Position numbers and translations under genes: made by a program
Assembly (NCBI GenBank): GCA_019694555.1
Contig: JAIBBS010000046.1
Location: 1 to 48,211, forward strand
Direction of reading: 5' to 3'
DNA from: Nannocystaceae bacterium
GTDB lineage: Bacteria; Myxococcota_A; Polyangia; Nannocystales; Nannocystaceae
DNA: 48,211 bases
In this document: piece after piece, positions 27,092-35,205 of the stretch
Layout: each line of letters starts with the position of its first letter
Numbering within the stretch: the stretch's first letter is position 1
The notes under the pieces: generated by a model
What the model was told of the DNA's origin: nothing
What the model saw: the letters and a program-made list of their open reading frames with translations, nothing else
Databases searched by the model: none

Positions 27092-29766
27092 CCGACGCGC
27101 AGCGCCGTCGCGATCGCCTGGTGCGCCTGGCCGGCTTCGTGCTGGTGACGGTGGTCGGGTTGTGGGTGCTGTGGCCGATCCCGCTGGGCCACGCGCCGCT
27201 GTCGAAGGACCACACCGTCCACATCACGCGCATCTGGGCCTGGGCCCACGAGCTGCAGCAGGGCGCACCGCGGGGTTGGAGCGAGGTGTGGTTCTTCGGC
27301 ACGCCCATCGGCGAGGTCTACCCGGTGCTGGGCGACGCGCTGGTGGTCGCGATCCGCACGCTCGGGCTGGGGCTGTTCGACTGGCACCAGGCCTACGCAC
27401 TGGGCTTCACGATCGTGTTCGTGTCGCAGGGCTGGGCGATGCTGCGGCTGGGCCGACACTGCGGCGCCGGCCCGCTGGTGGGGCCGATCGCGGCGCTGCT
27501 GGTGCTGTGCGACGCCGGTGCCTACCGCGAGGGCGGATGGATCTACACCGTCGACTACGGCGTGTGGCCGCAGGCGCTGGCCAACACGCTGACGTGGTTG
27601 GCGTTGGGCGAGATGATCGTGCTCGCGCGCGCCGAGCAGACGCGGGCACGCGGCGCGGCGCTGGGGCGCGCGGCGCTGTGCACCGGTGGCGCGTTGCTGT
27701 CGCATCAGATCACGCTGCTGGTGCTCGCGTTGTGCCTGCCGCTGCTGCTCGCGGTGGGCCTGCGTGATCGCGCGCGCTTCGGCGCGACCGCGGTGGCGGC
27801 CGGCGCCACGCTCGTGCTCGGCGTCGCGATCGCGGCGTGGTGGGTCGTGCCGATGGGCGCGGTGCGCATGTGGATGGTCAGCTACGGCTGGCTGTGGCAG
27901 CCGCTGGCGTGGATGCTCGACGAGGCCCAGCGCGGCCACCTGACCCAGGGCATGCCCACCGGCATCTCGGTGCTCATCGCGATCGGCATCGTCGTGGTCG
28001 CGCTGCGCGGTCGCGACGCGGCGCGGCTGCTGGTCGCCTGCGGCGTGCTGCTGTGGCTGTGGACCGCCGAGGACACGCTGTGGCGGCTGCGGCTCGATCT
28101 GCTCTCGCCCGCGTTCGGGCAGATGCAGTGGCAGCGCTTCCTCATCGCGGCCAAGCCCGGGCTCATGCTCGCGGGCGGCTGCGCCATCGGCATCGCCAGC
28201 GAGGCTGCGATCGCAACGTGGCGGCGCGGCACGGCCGGGCGCGCGATCGCGGTGGTGCTCGCGCTGGCCACCGCGACGCTGGCGGGCTGGGCCGTCCGTG
28301 ACGGCGCGCGCACGATGGCGCGGGTGCAGGTCGGCACGCCGCTGGTGCGCTACGACGTCGACGACGCGGGGCTCGACCAGGACTACGCCGCGCTCGCGGC
28401 GTGGCTGACCGAGGCGCGGCAAGCCGAGGGCGCGCCGCGCTGGCGCGTGCTGGTCGCGGCGCCGCGCAACCAGCACTGGTTCATGGACATGCCGGTGCGC
28501 ACCGGCCTGGCGATGTACAAGGCCGGCTTCACGCCGGGCGACAACTTCGTGCACAAGCCCGAGGCCGACACGCCCGCGCTGCTCGACGCGCTGGGCGTGC
28601 GCTACGTCGTCGCGCGTCGCCGCGGCGGCGTGCGCGAGGCCCGGCTGGTCGAGCGCTTCGGCAAGCTCGAGCTGTACGAGCGCAAGCGCTGGCAGCCGCG
28701 CGACTCGGCCCACCTGCGCGGTCCCGGCAGCATCACGATGGTGCACGACGATCCCGACGGCGGCCTGGTCGAGCTCGACGTCCGCGGCGCCGGGCCCGAC
28801 ACGCGCCTGGTCTTCGACATCGCCGGCTATCCCCGCTGGTCGCTCGAGCACGACGGCGTGCCGGTCGAGTGGGTCGAGACCCCGGCGATCGGCGACGGCC
28901 CCGACGCGACCCAGGCCGAGCGCCGCAGCGGTGCGCTGCGCGGCGGCAAGGCCGACGGCGACGACGGCACCGAACCCACGCTGCTGGCCGCACCGGCGGC
29001 GGACGGGCGCTGGGTGCTGCGCTACCGCACCTGGACCGCGCGCGACGTGATCGCGATGCTGACCAGCGTGCTCGCGCTGGTGATCGCGGCGCTGCTGCTG
29101 CGGCCGCACCCGCGCTTCGATCCCGCGGCGCGGCTGCAGCCATGGTTCCGCCGCCTCGCGGGCGAGCCGGGCTCCGCGACGCGGGGTTGGATCCGACCGT
29201 GGATGTTCGCCGCCGCGGTCGCGCTCGCGCTCGCGGTGTGGCTGGTGCGCACGCGCGCCGGCCTCGCGGTCGAGCGCGCGCAGGCGATCGGCTGGCTCGA
29301 TCGCGGCGACGCCGACGTCCGCGTCGCCCACGGCACGGTCACGCCCGGCCCGCTCAAGACCGACATGCTCGTGCACCCTGCGATCCTCGTGCTGCGACCG
29401 CCGGCACGTCCGCGCGGCGATGCAGAGCCACCACGCCGCGCGCCCGCGGTGCTGCGCTTCGACGACGTGGCGCTGGGCCAGCGCTTGACGGGTTGGTTCG
29501 CCCTCGACGACGATGCCGCCAAGATGAGGCCCGAGGGCAAGCACCGCCTCGTGATCGAGGCGCGCGCGCAGGGCGGTGACGACGAGCGGCCGTGGACGGT
29601 GCTGTTCGACGAGGCCGTGCGCCACGTGCCGGGCCGGCAGTGGCTGGAGCTGCCCACCGACGCGCTCGCCGACACGCGCGCGCAGCTGCGGGTCACCGTG
29701 CACAGCGAGGGCGCGGCGCCGCCCGAGCTCGGCTTCGACCTCGATCTGGGCGCGCCCCCGCCGTGA
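27088..29766 (+). CDS. Large polytopic membrane protein, PTPS-related type
   Basis: An 892-residue protein with about 11-12 transmembrane helices in residues 12-420 and two more near 650 and 705. The first loop (PLSKDHTVHITRIWAWAHEL...PIGEVYPVLGD) resembles the '6-pyruvoyl-tetrahydropterin synthase-related' membrane family, GT-C-like proteins of surface polysaccharide loci. Soluble beta-rich segments follow (about 430-650 and 730-892), including a region reminiscent of YfhO-type proteins (YVVARRRGG... and FDIAGYPRWSLEHDG). A GT-C sugar-transfer role in envelope glycan assembly is inferred. Both ends have 4-nt overlaps with neighbours. Confidence 0.8.
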   Translation: MTDAQRRRDRLVRLAGFVLVTVVGLWVLWPIPLGHAPLSKDHTVHITRIWAWAHELQQGAPRGWSEVWFFGTPIGEVYPVLGDALVVAIRTLGLGLFDWHQAYALGFTIVFVSQGWAMLRLGRHCGAGPLVGPIAALLVLCDAGAYREGGWIYTVDYGVWPQALANTLTWLALGEMIVLARAEQTRARGAALGRAALCTGGALLSHQITLLVLALCLPLLLAVGLRDRARFGATAVAAGATLVLGVAIAAWWVVPMGAVRMWMVSYGWLWQPLAWMLDEAQRGHLTQGMPTGISVLIAIGIVVVALRGRDAARLLVACGVLLWLWTAEDTLWRLRLDLLSPAFGQMQWQRFLIAAKPGLMLAGGCAIGIASEAAIATWRRGTAGRAIAVVLALATATLAGWAVRDGARTMARVQVGTPLVRYDVDDAGLDQDYAALAAWLTEARQAEGAPRWRVLVAAPRNQHWFMDMPVRTGLAMYKAGFTPGDNFVHKPEADTPALLDALGVRYVVARRRGGVREARLVERFGKLELYERKRWQPRDSAHLRGPGSITMVHDDPDGGLVELDVRGAGPDTRLVFDIAGYPRWSLEHDGVPVEWVETPAIGDGPDATQAERRSGALRGGKADGDDGTEPTLLAAPAADGRWVLRYRTWTARDVIAMLTSVLALVIAALLLRPHPRFDPAARLQPWFRRLAGEPGSATRGWIRPWMFAAAVALALAVWLVRTRAGLAVERAQAIGWLDRGDADVRVAHGTVTPGPLKTDMLVHPAILVLRPPARPRGDAEPPRRAPAVLRFDDVALGQRLTGWFALDDDAAKMRPEGKHRLVIEARAQGGDDERPWTVLFDEAVRHVPGRQWLELPTDALADTRAQLRVTVHSEGAAPPELGFDLDLGAPPP

Positions 29767-30683
29767 ACACCGCGACCGAGCCGCAGCGCGCCTGGTGGCG
29801 CAGCGGGCGTGGTCGCCTCGCCGCGGGCCTGGGCGCGCTCGCGGTGATCGAGGCCGCCGCGGCGCTGTGGGCCGCGCGCGAGCCCATCGACGAGGGCGAC
29901 TGGGCCGCGCTCGCGAGCGCGATCGAAGCCCGGGGCGACGACGCGCCGGTGTTGCTCGCGACCGCGTGGCTGGGCCCGAGCGCACGCATGCACGTGCCCG
30001 CGATCGCCGAGCTCGACGCGTTGACGCTGCCGGATCTGCACGGCGTGCCTCGGTTCCACGTCGTGGGCCTGGGCGCGGCGTGGTCCGACGCGCTGGAGGC
30101 CGCGCGACAGGGCGCGGCCGCACCGCGCGCGCTCGAGACGACGACGATCGGGCCGTTCTCGTGGACGCGCTACGAGGGCGACGGCGCGCGCGTACTGACG
30201 ACGCTCACGCGCGACACCGCCGGGCTCGCCGCGCGCACCGATGCGGGCCCGTGCCGCGGGCGCGAGCGACTGCGCTGCGACGAAGGCGAGATCGCACCGC
30301 GCATCGTCGAGGTCGACTACCAACCGCGCCGCTGCCTGGGCCTGTCGCTGCGCGACGGCACCACCGTGACGCTGCAGTGGTCCGCGGCGCAGCTGGGCCA
30401 CCGCCTGCGCGGGCACGTGGGCATGGGCGACTACAACGCGCGGCTGCGCAACGACGCGCCGGTGGACGTGCGCGTGCGCGTCGACGGCGTGCTGGTGCGG
30501 CACGCGACCGTCAGCGATGCGCAGGGCTGGTGGCCGTTCGAGCTCGCGACCACGCCCGGGCGCGCGCGCGTCGAGCTCGAGGTGGTCGCGGGGCTGTCGG
30601 GCAGCTGGTCCGGACGCAACTACGACGGCACGCCGCACCGCACCGTCTGCGTCGAGCTGCGCGCGCTGGAGGATCCGCGATGA
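29763..30683 (+). CDS. Membrane-anchored protein of glycan operon
   Basis: A 306-residue protein beginning at GTG 29763, which overlaps the previous stop (GTGA). One N-terminal transmembrane helix (about 18-36) is followed by an exported domain: an alpha/beta part (about 40-110) and a beta-rich C-terminal half (about 165-300) with four Cys and Trp-rich strands. No family is recognised. Its place between two GT-C-type proteins suggests it is an accessory subunit of glycan transfer, perhaps binding the acceptor. The stop overlaps the next ATG by 4 nt. Confidence 0.7.
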   Translation: MNTATEPQRAWWRSGRGRLAAGLGALAVIEAAAALWAAREPIDEGDWAALASAIEARGDDAPVLLATAWLGPSARMHVPAIAELDALTLPDLHGVPRFHVVGLGAAWSDALEAARQGAAAPRALETTTIGPFSWTRYEGDGARVLTTLTRDTAGLAARTDAGPCRGRERLRCDEGEIAPRIVEVDYQPRRCLGLSLRDGTTVTLQWSAAQLGHRLRGHVGMGDYNARLRNDAPVDVRVRVDGVLVRHATVSDAQGWWPFELATTPGRARVELEVVAGLSGSWSGRNYDGTPHRTVCVELRALEDPR

Positions 30684-32404
30684 CGGCGAGCCCGCTCGCA
30701 CCGCGACCGCGGCTGCTGCTCGCGGCGCTGCTGGGACTCGCGACCACCGCCGCACTGGCGCGCGGTCACCTCGACGTCGGCTACGTGCGCGACGAGGGCA
30801 TCTACTTCGACGCCAGCCGTCACTACGCGCGCTGGGCCGCGGCGCTGCTCGAGCAGCCCGGGCACGCCCTGACCGCGGCCGAGCGCGATCGCTGGTTCCG
30901 CATCAACCATGAGCACCCTGCCCTGCTCAAGCTGCTCGCGGGCATCAGCGCGCGCGCGCTGGCCCAGCCGCCGCAGCCCGGCACCGCGATCGAGGGCGTC
31001 GAGCCGCCCGCGCCGCGCGGGGGCGTGGTGCCGCTGCTGCCCGAGGGCGCAGCGATGCGGCTGCCGGCGCAGGTGATCGCGGGCCTGGGCGTGGCGCTGT
31101 TGTTCGCGACCGCGGCGGCCACCGGCGGCGTGCTCAGTGGGCTCGTGGCCGCGGGCGCGTTCATGCTGCTGCCGCACGTGTGGTTCCACGCCGGGCTGCA
31201 CGCGTTCGACGTGCCGGTCGCGGTCGCGATGTTGACCGTGGTGCTGGCCTACCGTCGCGCGCAGTCGAGCCGGCGCTGGGGCGTGGCCGCGGGCGTGGTG
31301 CTGGGCCTGGCGATCGCGGTCAAGCACAACGCGCTCTTCGCCGGCCCGTTGCTGGCGCTGCACCACTTCGCCACGCTCGCGCACGCGCGCATCCGTCATC
31401 GCCGCCCGGTCTCGTGGGGGCAGTGGTTCCCGCTACCGCTGTGGAGCATGGCCGTGCTCGCACCGCTGGTGGCGTTCGCGCTGTGGCCGTGGCTGTGGAG
31501 CGACCCGATCGCACGCATCGGCGAGTACGTCGCGTTCCATCGCCAGCACGCCTACTACAACATGGAGTTTCTCGGCGCGAACTACAACCAGCCGCCGATG
31601 CCGATCGCCTATCCCTTCGTGCTCACGTGGGCGAGCGTGCCCACCACCGTGCTGGTGCTCGCGCTGGTGGGCCTGGTCGTGGCGCTGCGCGACGACCTCG
31701 CGCCGCTGTGGCGTGTGCTGCCGCCCGCGGGCACCGACGCCGCGAACGCGAGCTTCTGGACGCCGCGGCCGGCGGGTTGGAATCGCGGCGATGGGCTGCT
31801 GTGGCTGATCATGGGTGGCTTTCCGCTGCTGCTGATCGCGCTGCCGAGCACGCCGATCTTCGGCGGCACCAAGCACTGGATCACCGCGTATCCGTTCCTC
31901 GCGCTGGCGGCCGCGCACGCGTTCGCGGCGCTGCTGCGCCGACCGCTGGGGCCGCGATGGCTCGCGCCCGCGCTGGCGATCGTGTGCCTGGCGCCCGGCG
32001 CCATCTCGACCTTCGATGGTCATCCCTTCGGCATGTCGCAGTACGCACCCTTCGTCGGTGGTGCGCGCGGCGGCGCGTCGCTGGGCCTGGGGCGCGGCTT
32101 CTGGGGGCACGCGATCGCACGCGAGCTGCCGCTGTTGCCGCGCGACGTCGGCGGCACCGCGCGACTGTACGTCCACGACATGCACGAGCTCGCGGTGCTG
32201 CAGTACCGCCGCGAGGGTCGCTGGCCCGAGGGCGCCGAGTCGGTGCCGCTGGCGCGCGCGCAGTCGGGCTTGCTGTTCCACGAGCTGCACATGGCGACGT
32301 GGGAGTACCAGCTGTGGGAACAGCTGGGCCAGACCGCGCCGCGGCACGTCGTCGAGCTCGACGGCGTGCCGCTCACCAGCGTCTACGGTCCACCGCCGCG
32401 CTGA
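30680..32404 (+). CDS. GT39/ArnT-like membrane glycosyltransferase
   Basis: A 574-residue integral membrane protein with about ten helices. The first extracytoplasmic loop has YVRDEGIYFDASRHYARW (about residues 34-51), with the acidic pair that acts as catalytic base in PMT/ArnT-type GT-C enzymes. HALHAF-like and KHNALF motifs lie further in, and TKHWITAYPFL (about residue 400) is also typical. Donor should be a polyprenyl-phosphate sugar, possibly produced by the operon's GT2. It is the last gene of the five-gene operon; 19 bases separate it from the convergent CoA-transferase. Confidence 0.87.
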   Translation: MTASPLAPRPRLLLAALLGLATTAALARGHLDVGYVRDEGIYFDASRHYARWAAALLEQPGHALTAAERDRWFRINHEHPALLKLLAGISARALAQPPQPGTAIEGVEPPAPRGGVVPLLPEGAAMRLPAQVIAGLGVALLFATAAATGGVLSGLVAAGAFMLLPHVWFHAGLHAFDVPVAVAMLTVVLAYRRAQSSRRWGVAAGVVLGLAIAVKHNALFAGPLLALHHFATLAHARIRHRRPVSWGQWFPLPLWSMAVLAPLVAFALWPWLWSDPIARIGEYVAFHRQHAYYNMEFLGANYNQPPMPIAYPFVLTWASVPTTVLVLALVGLVVALRDDLAPLWRVLPPAGTDAANASFWTPRPAGWNRGDGLLWLIMGGFPLLLIALPSTPIFGGTKHWITAYPFLALAAAHAFAALLRRPLGPRWLAPALAIVCLAPGAISTFDGHPFGMSQYAPFVGGARGGASLGLGRGFWGHAIARELPLLPRDVGGTARLYVHDMHELAVLQYRREGRWPEGAESVPLARAQSGLLFHELHMATWEYQLWEQLGQTAPRHVVELDGVPLTSVYGPPPR

Positions 32405-32423
32405 GCCGCACGATCGCCGCGCG

Positions 32424-33650
32424 TCACAGCGACGCGAGCAACGCCTCGGTGTGCTGACCCAAGGCGGGCGCGGGTCCCAGCGGCTGCATCGCCAGCGGCA
32501 GCGGGGCCCCGACCGGCGCGCCGCCGCGTCGCCACACCAGCTGCGGATCGTCGAGCGCCTCGTGCAGCGGCAGCACCGGCGCGACCGGGATGCGCTCGCG
32601 ATCGAGGTGCGTGAGCCAGTGCGACAGCGGGCGGCTGCGGATCGCCCGCGCCACCAGCGTGCGCAGCGGTCCGCCCGCGACCGCGCGCAGCGGCAGCGGC
32701 ACCGCCAGCGCCACCGCCGGCAGGCCCAGCGCGCGGCACAGTGCGCGCCAGAACTTCTCCTCGTCGACGATCGCGATCGACAGCCAGCGATCGTCGCGCG
32801 TGCGAAACAGGCCGTAGTGCGGCAGCGCGTGCAGCCGCAGCCGCGCCAGCCGTCGCACCGGCGCGCTGCGAGCCAACCGCTGCGACACCGCGTCGAGCCG
32901 ATCGCGGCCGGGTTGCTGCAACCACCGCTGCAGCCGCGACGCCGCGGCGCCCACGGGACCACCGCGCTCGCTGGCGGCCGCGGCCGCGCGATCGATCGCG
33001 CCCGCGAGCGTGCGCTCACCCAGGCCCAGGCCCTCGGCCCACGCGTGGGTCCACGACAGCAGCGTGTCGACCATCGCGACGTCGAGCACGCGGCCCTGCC
33101 CGTCGCGCGCGCGGGCCAACAGCGCCGCGAGGATCGCGGTGCTGGCGGTCATCGCCGACGACAGGTCCGCGATCGGCAGCGCCGCGCCGAACGGGTGCTC
33201 GTGACGATCGCGCGACAGCTCGCACAGCCCCGTCAGCGCCTGGAAGTTGAGATCGTGCCCGGGGTAGCTGCGGTAGGGTCCGTCCTGGCCATAGCCGCTG
33301 ATCGAGCAGTAGACCAGGCGCGGGTTGTCGCGCCGCGCCGCGATCGCGTCGCAGCCCAGCCGCGCCATCACACCGGGGCGGAAGCCCTCGACGACCACGT
33401 CGCTGCTGCGCACCAGCGCGCGCAGGGTCTCGCCGACGTCGTCGCGCTTGAGGTCGAGCACGATCGAGCGCTTGCCCGCGTTGACGATCTCGAACAGGCG
33501 CGGGGTCATCCGCGCGGTGTCGCCACCGGGCGGCTCGATCTTGATGACCTCCGCGCCCAACGACGCCAGCACCAGCGTCGCGTAGGGGCCCGGCAGGTTC
33601 TGCGTGAAGTCGAGCACGCGCAGGCCCGCGAGCGGTGCAGCGTCGTCCAT
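32424..33650 (-). CDS. CaiB/BaiF-family (class III) CoA-transferase
   Basis: A 408-residue class III CoA-transferase, the family's usual length. The N-terminus has LRVLDFTQNLPGPYATLVLA and GAEVIKIEPPGGD, followed by KRSIVLDLK. Asp133 in PGHDLNFQALTG aligns with the catalytic aspartate that forms the acyl anhydride in this family. Substrate cannot be told; alpha-methylacyl-CoA racemase and formyl/succinyl-CoA transferases share these motifs. An Arg/Ala-rich segment (about residues 205-270) is longer than usual. ATG 33650 is preferred to TTG 33668, because a good extended -10 lies between them. Confidence 0.9.
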   Translation of the reverse strand: MDDAAPLAGLRVLDFTQNLPGPYATLVLASLGAEVIKIEPPGGDTARMTPRLFEIVNAGKRSIVLDLKRDDVGETLRALVRSSDVVVEGFRPGVMARLGCDAIAARRDNPRLVYCSISGYGQDGPYRSYPGHDLNFQALTGLCELSRDRHEHPFGAALPIADLSSAMTASTAILAALLARARDGQGRVLDVAMVDTLLSWTHAWAEGLGLGERTLAGAIDRAAAAASERGGPVGAAASRLQRWLQQPGRDRLDAVSQRLARSAPVRRLARLRLHALPHYGLFRTRDDRWLSIAIVDEEKFWRALCRALGLPAVALAVPLPLRAVAGGPLRTLVARAIRSRPLSHWLTHLDRERIPVAPVLPLHEALDDPQLVWRRGGAPVGAPLPLAMQPLGPAPALGQHTEALLASL

Positions 33651-33658
33651 CGCGCGCA

Positions 33659-33667
33659 ACTGTACCA
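33659..33667 (-). promoter_or_regulatory. Extended -10 element, leaderless start likely
   Basis: Minus-strand TTGGTACAGT contains TG-n-TACAGT (hexamer at 33664-33659). The ATG lies 8 nt further at 33650, so the start site falls within about two bases of the start codon. It shares TGGTACA with the GT2 operon promoter. Confidence 0.5.
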
Positions 33668-33695
33668 AGCGCCGCCGCGGCCCCTCGCGTCGCGG

Positions 33696-35012
33696 CTACG
33701 GGCCTGCCCGCGCGGCCACGGCGGCCGCGCCACGGCCGGCGAGCGCGCCGAACGGCGCCGGATCGGCGGCCTCCTCGAGCGCCACCACCCGCATGCGCCC
33801 GCCACAGCTGCGGCAGCGCAACGCACCGTCGCCACGCGAGCGTCGCGGCCGCGGGCGCTCGCCGGCATCGGGCGCACCGACGAGCGCGAGCTGCAGCGGC
33901 TTGCGTCGCCACTTCACCGCAGCGGTCGGCGCGAGCACGCCGTGGTAGCAGATGCGGTGGACCGCGCGAGGGGGCGTCAGCGCCTGCAACCGACGCGCGA
34001 GCTCCTCGGGCGCGAACTCGACGTGGGTGGTGCCGTCCGCGAACGCGTGCGGCAGCCGCTGCACGATGCCGCGTGGGCCGGGCCGCAACGACTGCAGCGA
34101 CACCGGTGCGCGCACGAGGTACTCGGCCAGCCGCACCAGCGCGACGCGAGCCTCGGCGTCGATCCGCGGCATCGCGTGCACACCGAAGCCCTCGCGCCGC
34201 GCACCCACGCCGGTGATCCGCTGCCGCCGCGGCGGCGCGTCCACCGAGTCGATCCGCAGCCTTCGCGCCGCGGTGTGCACGGTGGGCCCGGGCGCCAGCG
34301 CGGACGCGATCGTCAGCTCCGCCAACGCGCGTCGATCCTGCTCGCGGCCGCGCCACTGCTGCAGCAGCCGCTCGCGCACGCCCCGGGTCAGCGCGAGCAG
34401 CTCCGCGGCCGTGGGTTCGTCCGACAGCGGCACGAACAGCGGGCTGGCGCGACCCGACGCGAGATAGCCGCCATCGAGCACGAGCGCGTGCACGTGCACG
34501 TCGAGCGCGAGGCCCCGCGCGACGCGGTGGACCACGCTGGCACCGCCGCACTCGATCGCCTCGGCGCCGCCGGGCTGCTGCGCCAGCTTGCGCCGCAGCA
34601 GCGCGAAGACCCCGGCCAACAGCTCGCGGCACAGCCGCGCGACCCAGCGTTGATCCGCAGCCGAGGCCGCCTGCAGCACCCCCGGCAGCGACAGCACCCA
34701 GTGACGCACGGGCACGCGAGGGATCGCGCGCACCAGCGACGCGGCCGCGCGCGCGTCGTGCTCACAGCGATCGCCACACGAACCATCGCAACGAAAGCGC
34801 ACCGCGGCCTCGAGCTTGCAGCCCCCACAGCGCAGGCGCAGCAGCCCCTCACACGGCACCCGCGGCCCGCGCCAGCGCGCGAGCAGCTGCTCGGGATCGG
34901 CGATGCCGGCGGCGTGCAACACACTGCGATCGAGGCCGAGCAGCTCGAGCTGCTCGACCGCATCCGGCCCGGTGCGCGACACCGCCGAGTCCCCGCGAAC
35001 CTGCGCCGTCAT
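33696..35012 (-). CDS. IS91-type (Y2/HUH) transposase-like protein
   Basis: A 438-residue protein resembling IS91/IS801 and ISCR transposases. Family blocks in order: an N-terminal Cys-rich segment (CGGCKLEA... CDGSCGDRCEHDARAA), VPVRHWVLSLPG, the HUH metal site in LDVHVHALVLDGGY (about residues 170-183), a candidate catalytic Tyr near residue 298 in LAEYLVRAPVS, then DGTTHVEFAPEELARRL, RICYHGVLAP and a C-terminal CRSCGGRMRV. The N-terminal zinc motif is shorter than the usual GFCPSC form. I could not define terIS or oriIS ends or a second copy, so it may be immobile or domesticated. ATG 35012 is the likely start; ATG 35171 is an alternative. Confidence 0.83.
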   Translation of the reverse strand: MTAQVRGDSAVSRTGPDAVEQLELLGLDRSVLHAAGIADPEQLLARWRGPRVPCEGLLRLRCGGCKLEAAVRFRCDGSCGDRCEHDARAAASLVRAIPRVPVRHWVLSLPGVLQAASAADQRWVARLCRELLAGVFALLRRKLAQQPGGAEAIECGGASVVHRVARGLALDVHVHALVLDGGYLASGRASPLFVPLSDEPTAAELLALTRGVRERLLQQWRGREQDRRALAELTIASALAPGPTVHTAARRLRIDSVDAPPRRQRITGVGARREGFGVHAMPRIDAEARVALVRLAEYLVRAPVSLQSLRPGPRGIVQRLPHAFADGTTHVEFAPEELARRLQALTPPRAVHRICYHGVLAPTAAVKWRRKPLQLALVGAPDAGERPRPRRSRGDGALRCRSCGGRMRVVALEEAADPAPFGALAGRGAAAVAARAGP

Positions 35013-35106
35013 CGTGCGCGCCGTCGTTGCGATCCTCGTGCCAGCGGCGACGCGCGTCGGAACCACGCTGCGACGCGGGCAGCGACGCCACGCCAACTCG
35101 GCCCGC

Positions 35107-35149
35107 GGCCACGTGGGCCGGCCCGGCCGGCCGCGTGGCCACCGTGGCC
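35107..35149. repeat. GC-rich inverted repeats between transposase and AAA+ operon
   Basis: GGCCACG (35107-35113) faces two copies of CGTGGCC (35134-35140, 35143-35149), enclosing nested GGCCGG palindromes. The region is 16 bp upstream of the operon's -35. It may be a transposon-end remnant or a regulatory site. Confidence 0.4.
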
Positions 35150-35164
35150 GGCCATGCGCCACCC

Positions 35165-35193
35165 ATGACAACCGCGCGCGCGCGCCCTACCAT
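35165..35193 (+). promoter_or_regulatory. Predicted promoter of the triple AAA+ operon
   Basis: ATGACA (35165-35170), a 17-nt spacer, and TACCAT (35188-35193). The start site would be near 35200, leaving about 6 nt before TTG 35206. Confidence 0.55.
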
Positions 35194-35205
35194 GGCCCGG
35201 CCCCC

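Noticed and set aside
33696..35168. A complete insertion sequence with defined ends
   Set aside because: No matching terminal sequences, target tetranucleotide pair or second copy could be identified by eye, so only the transposase gene is called.
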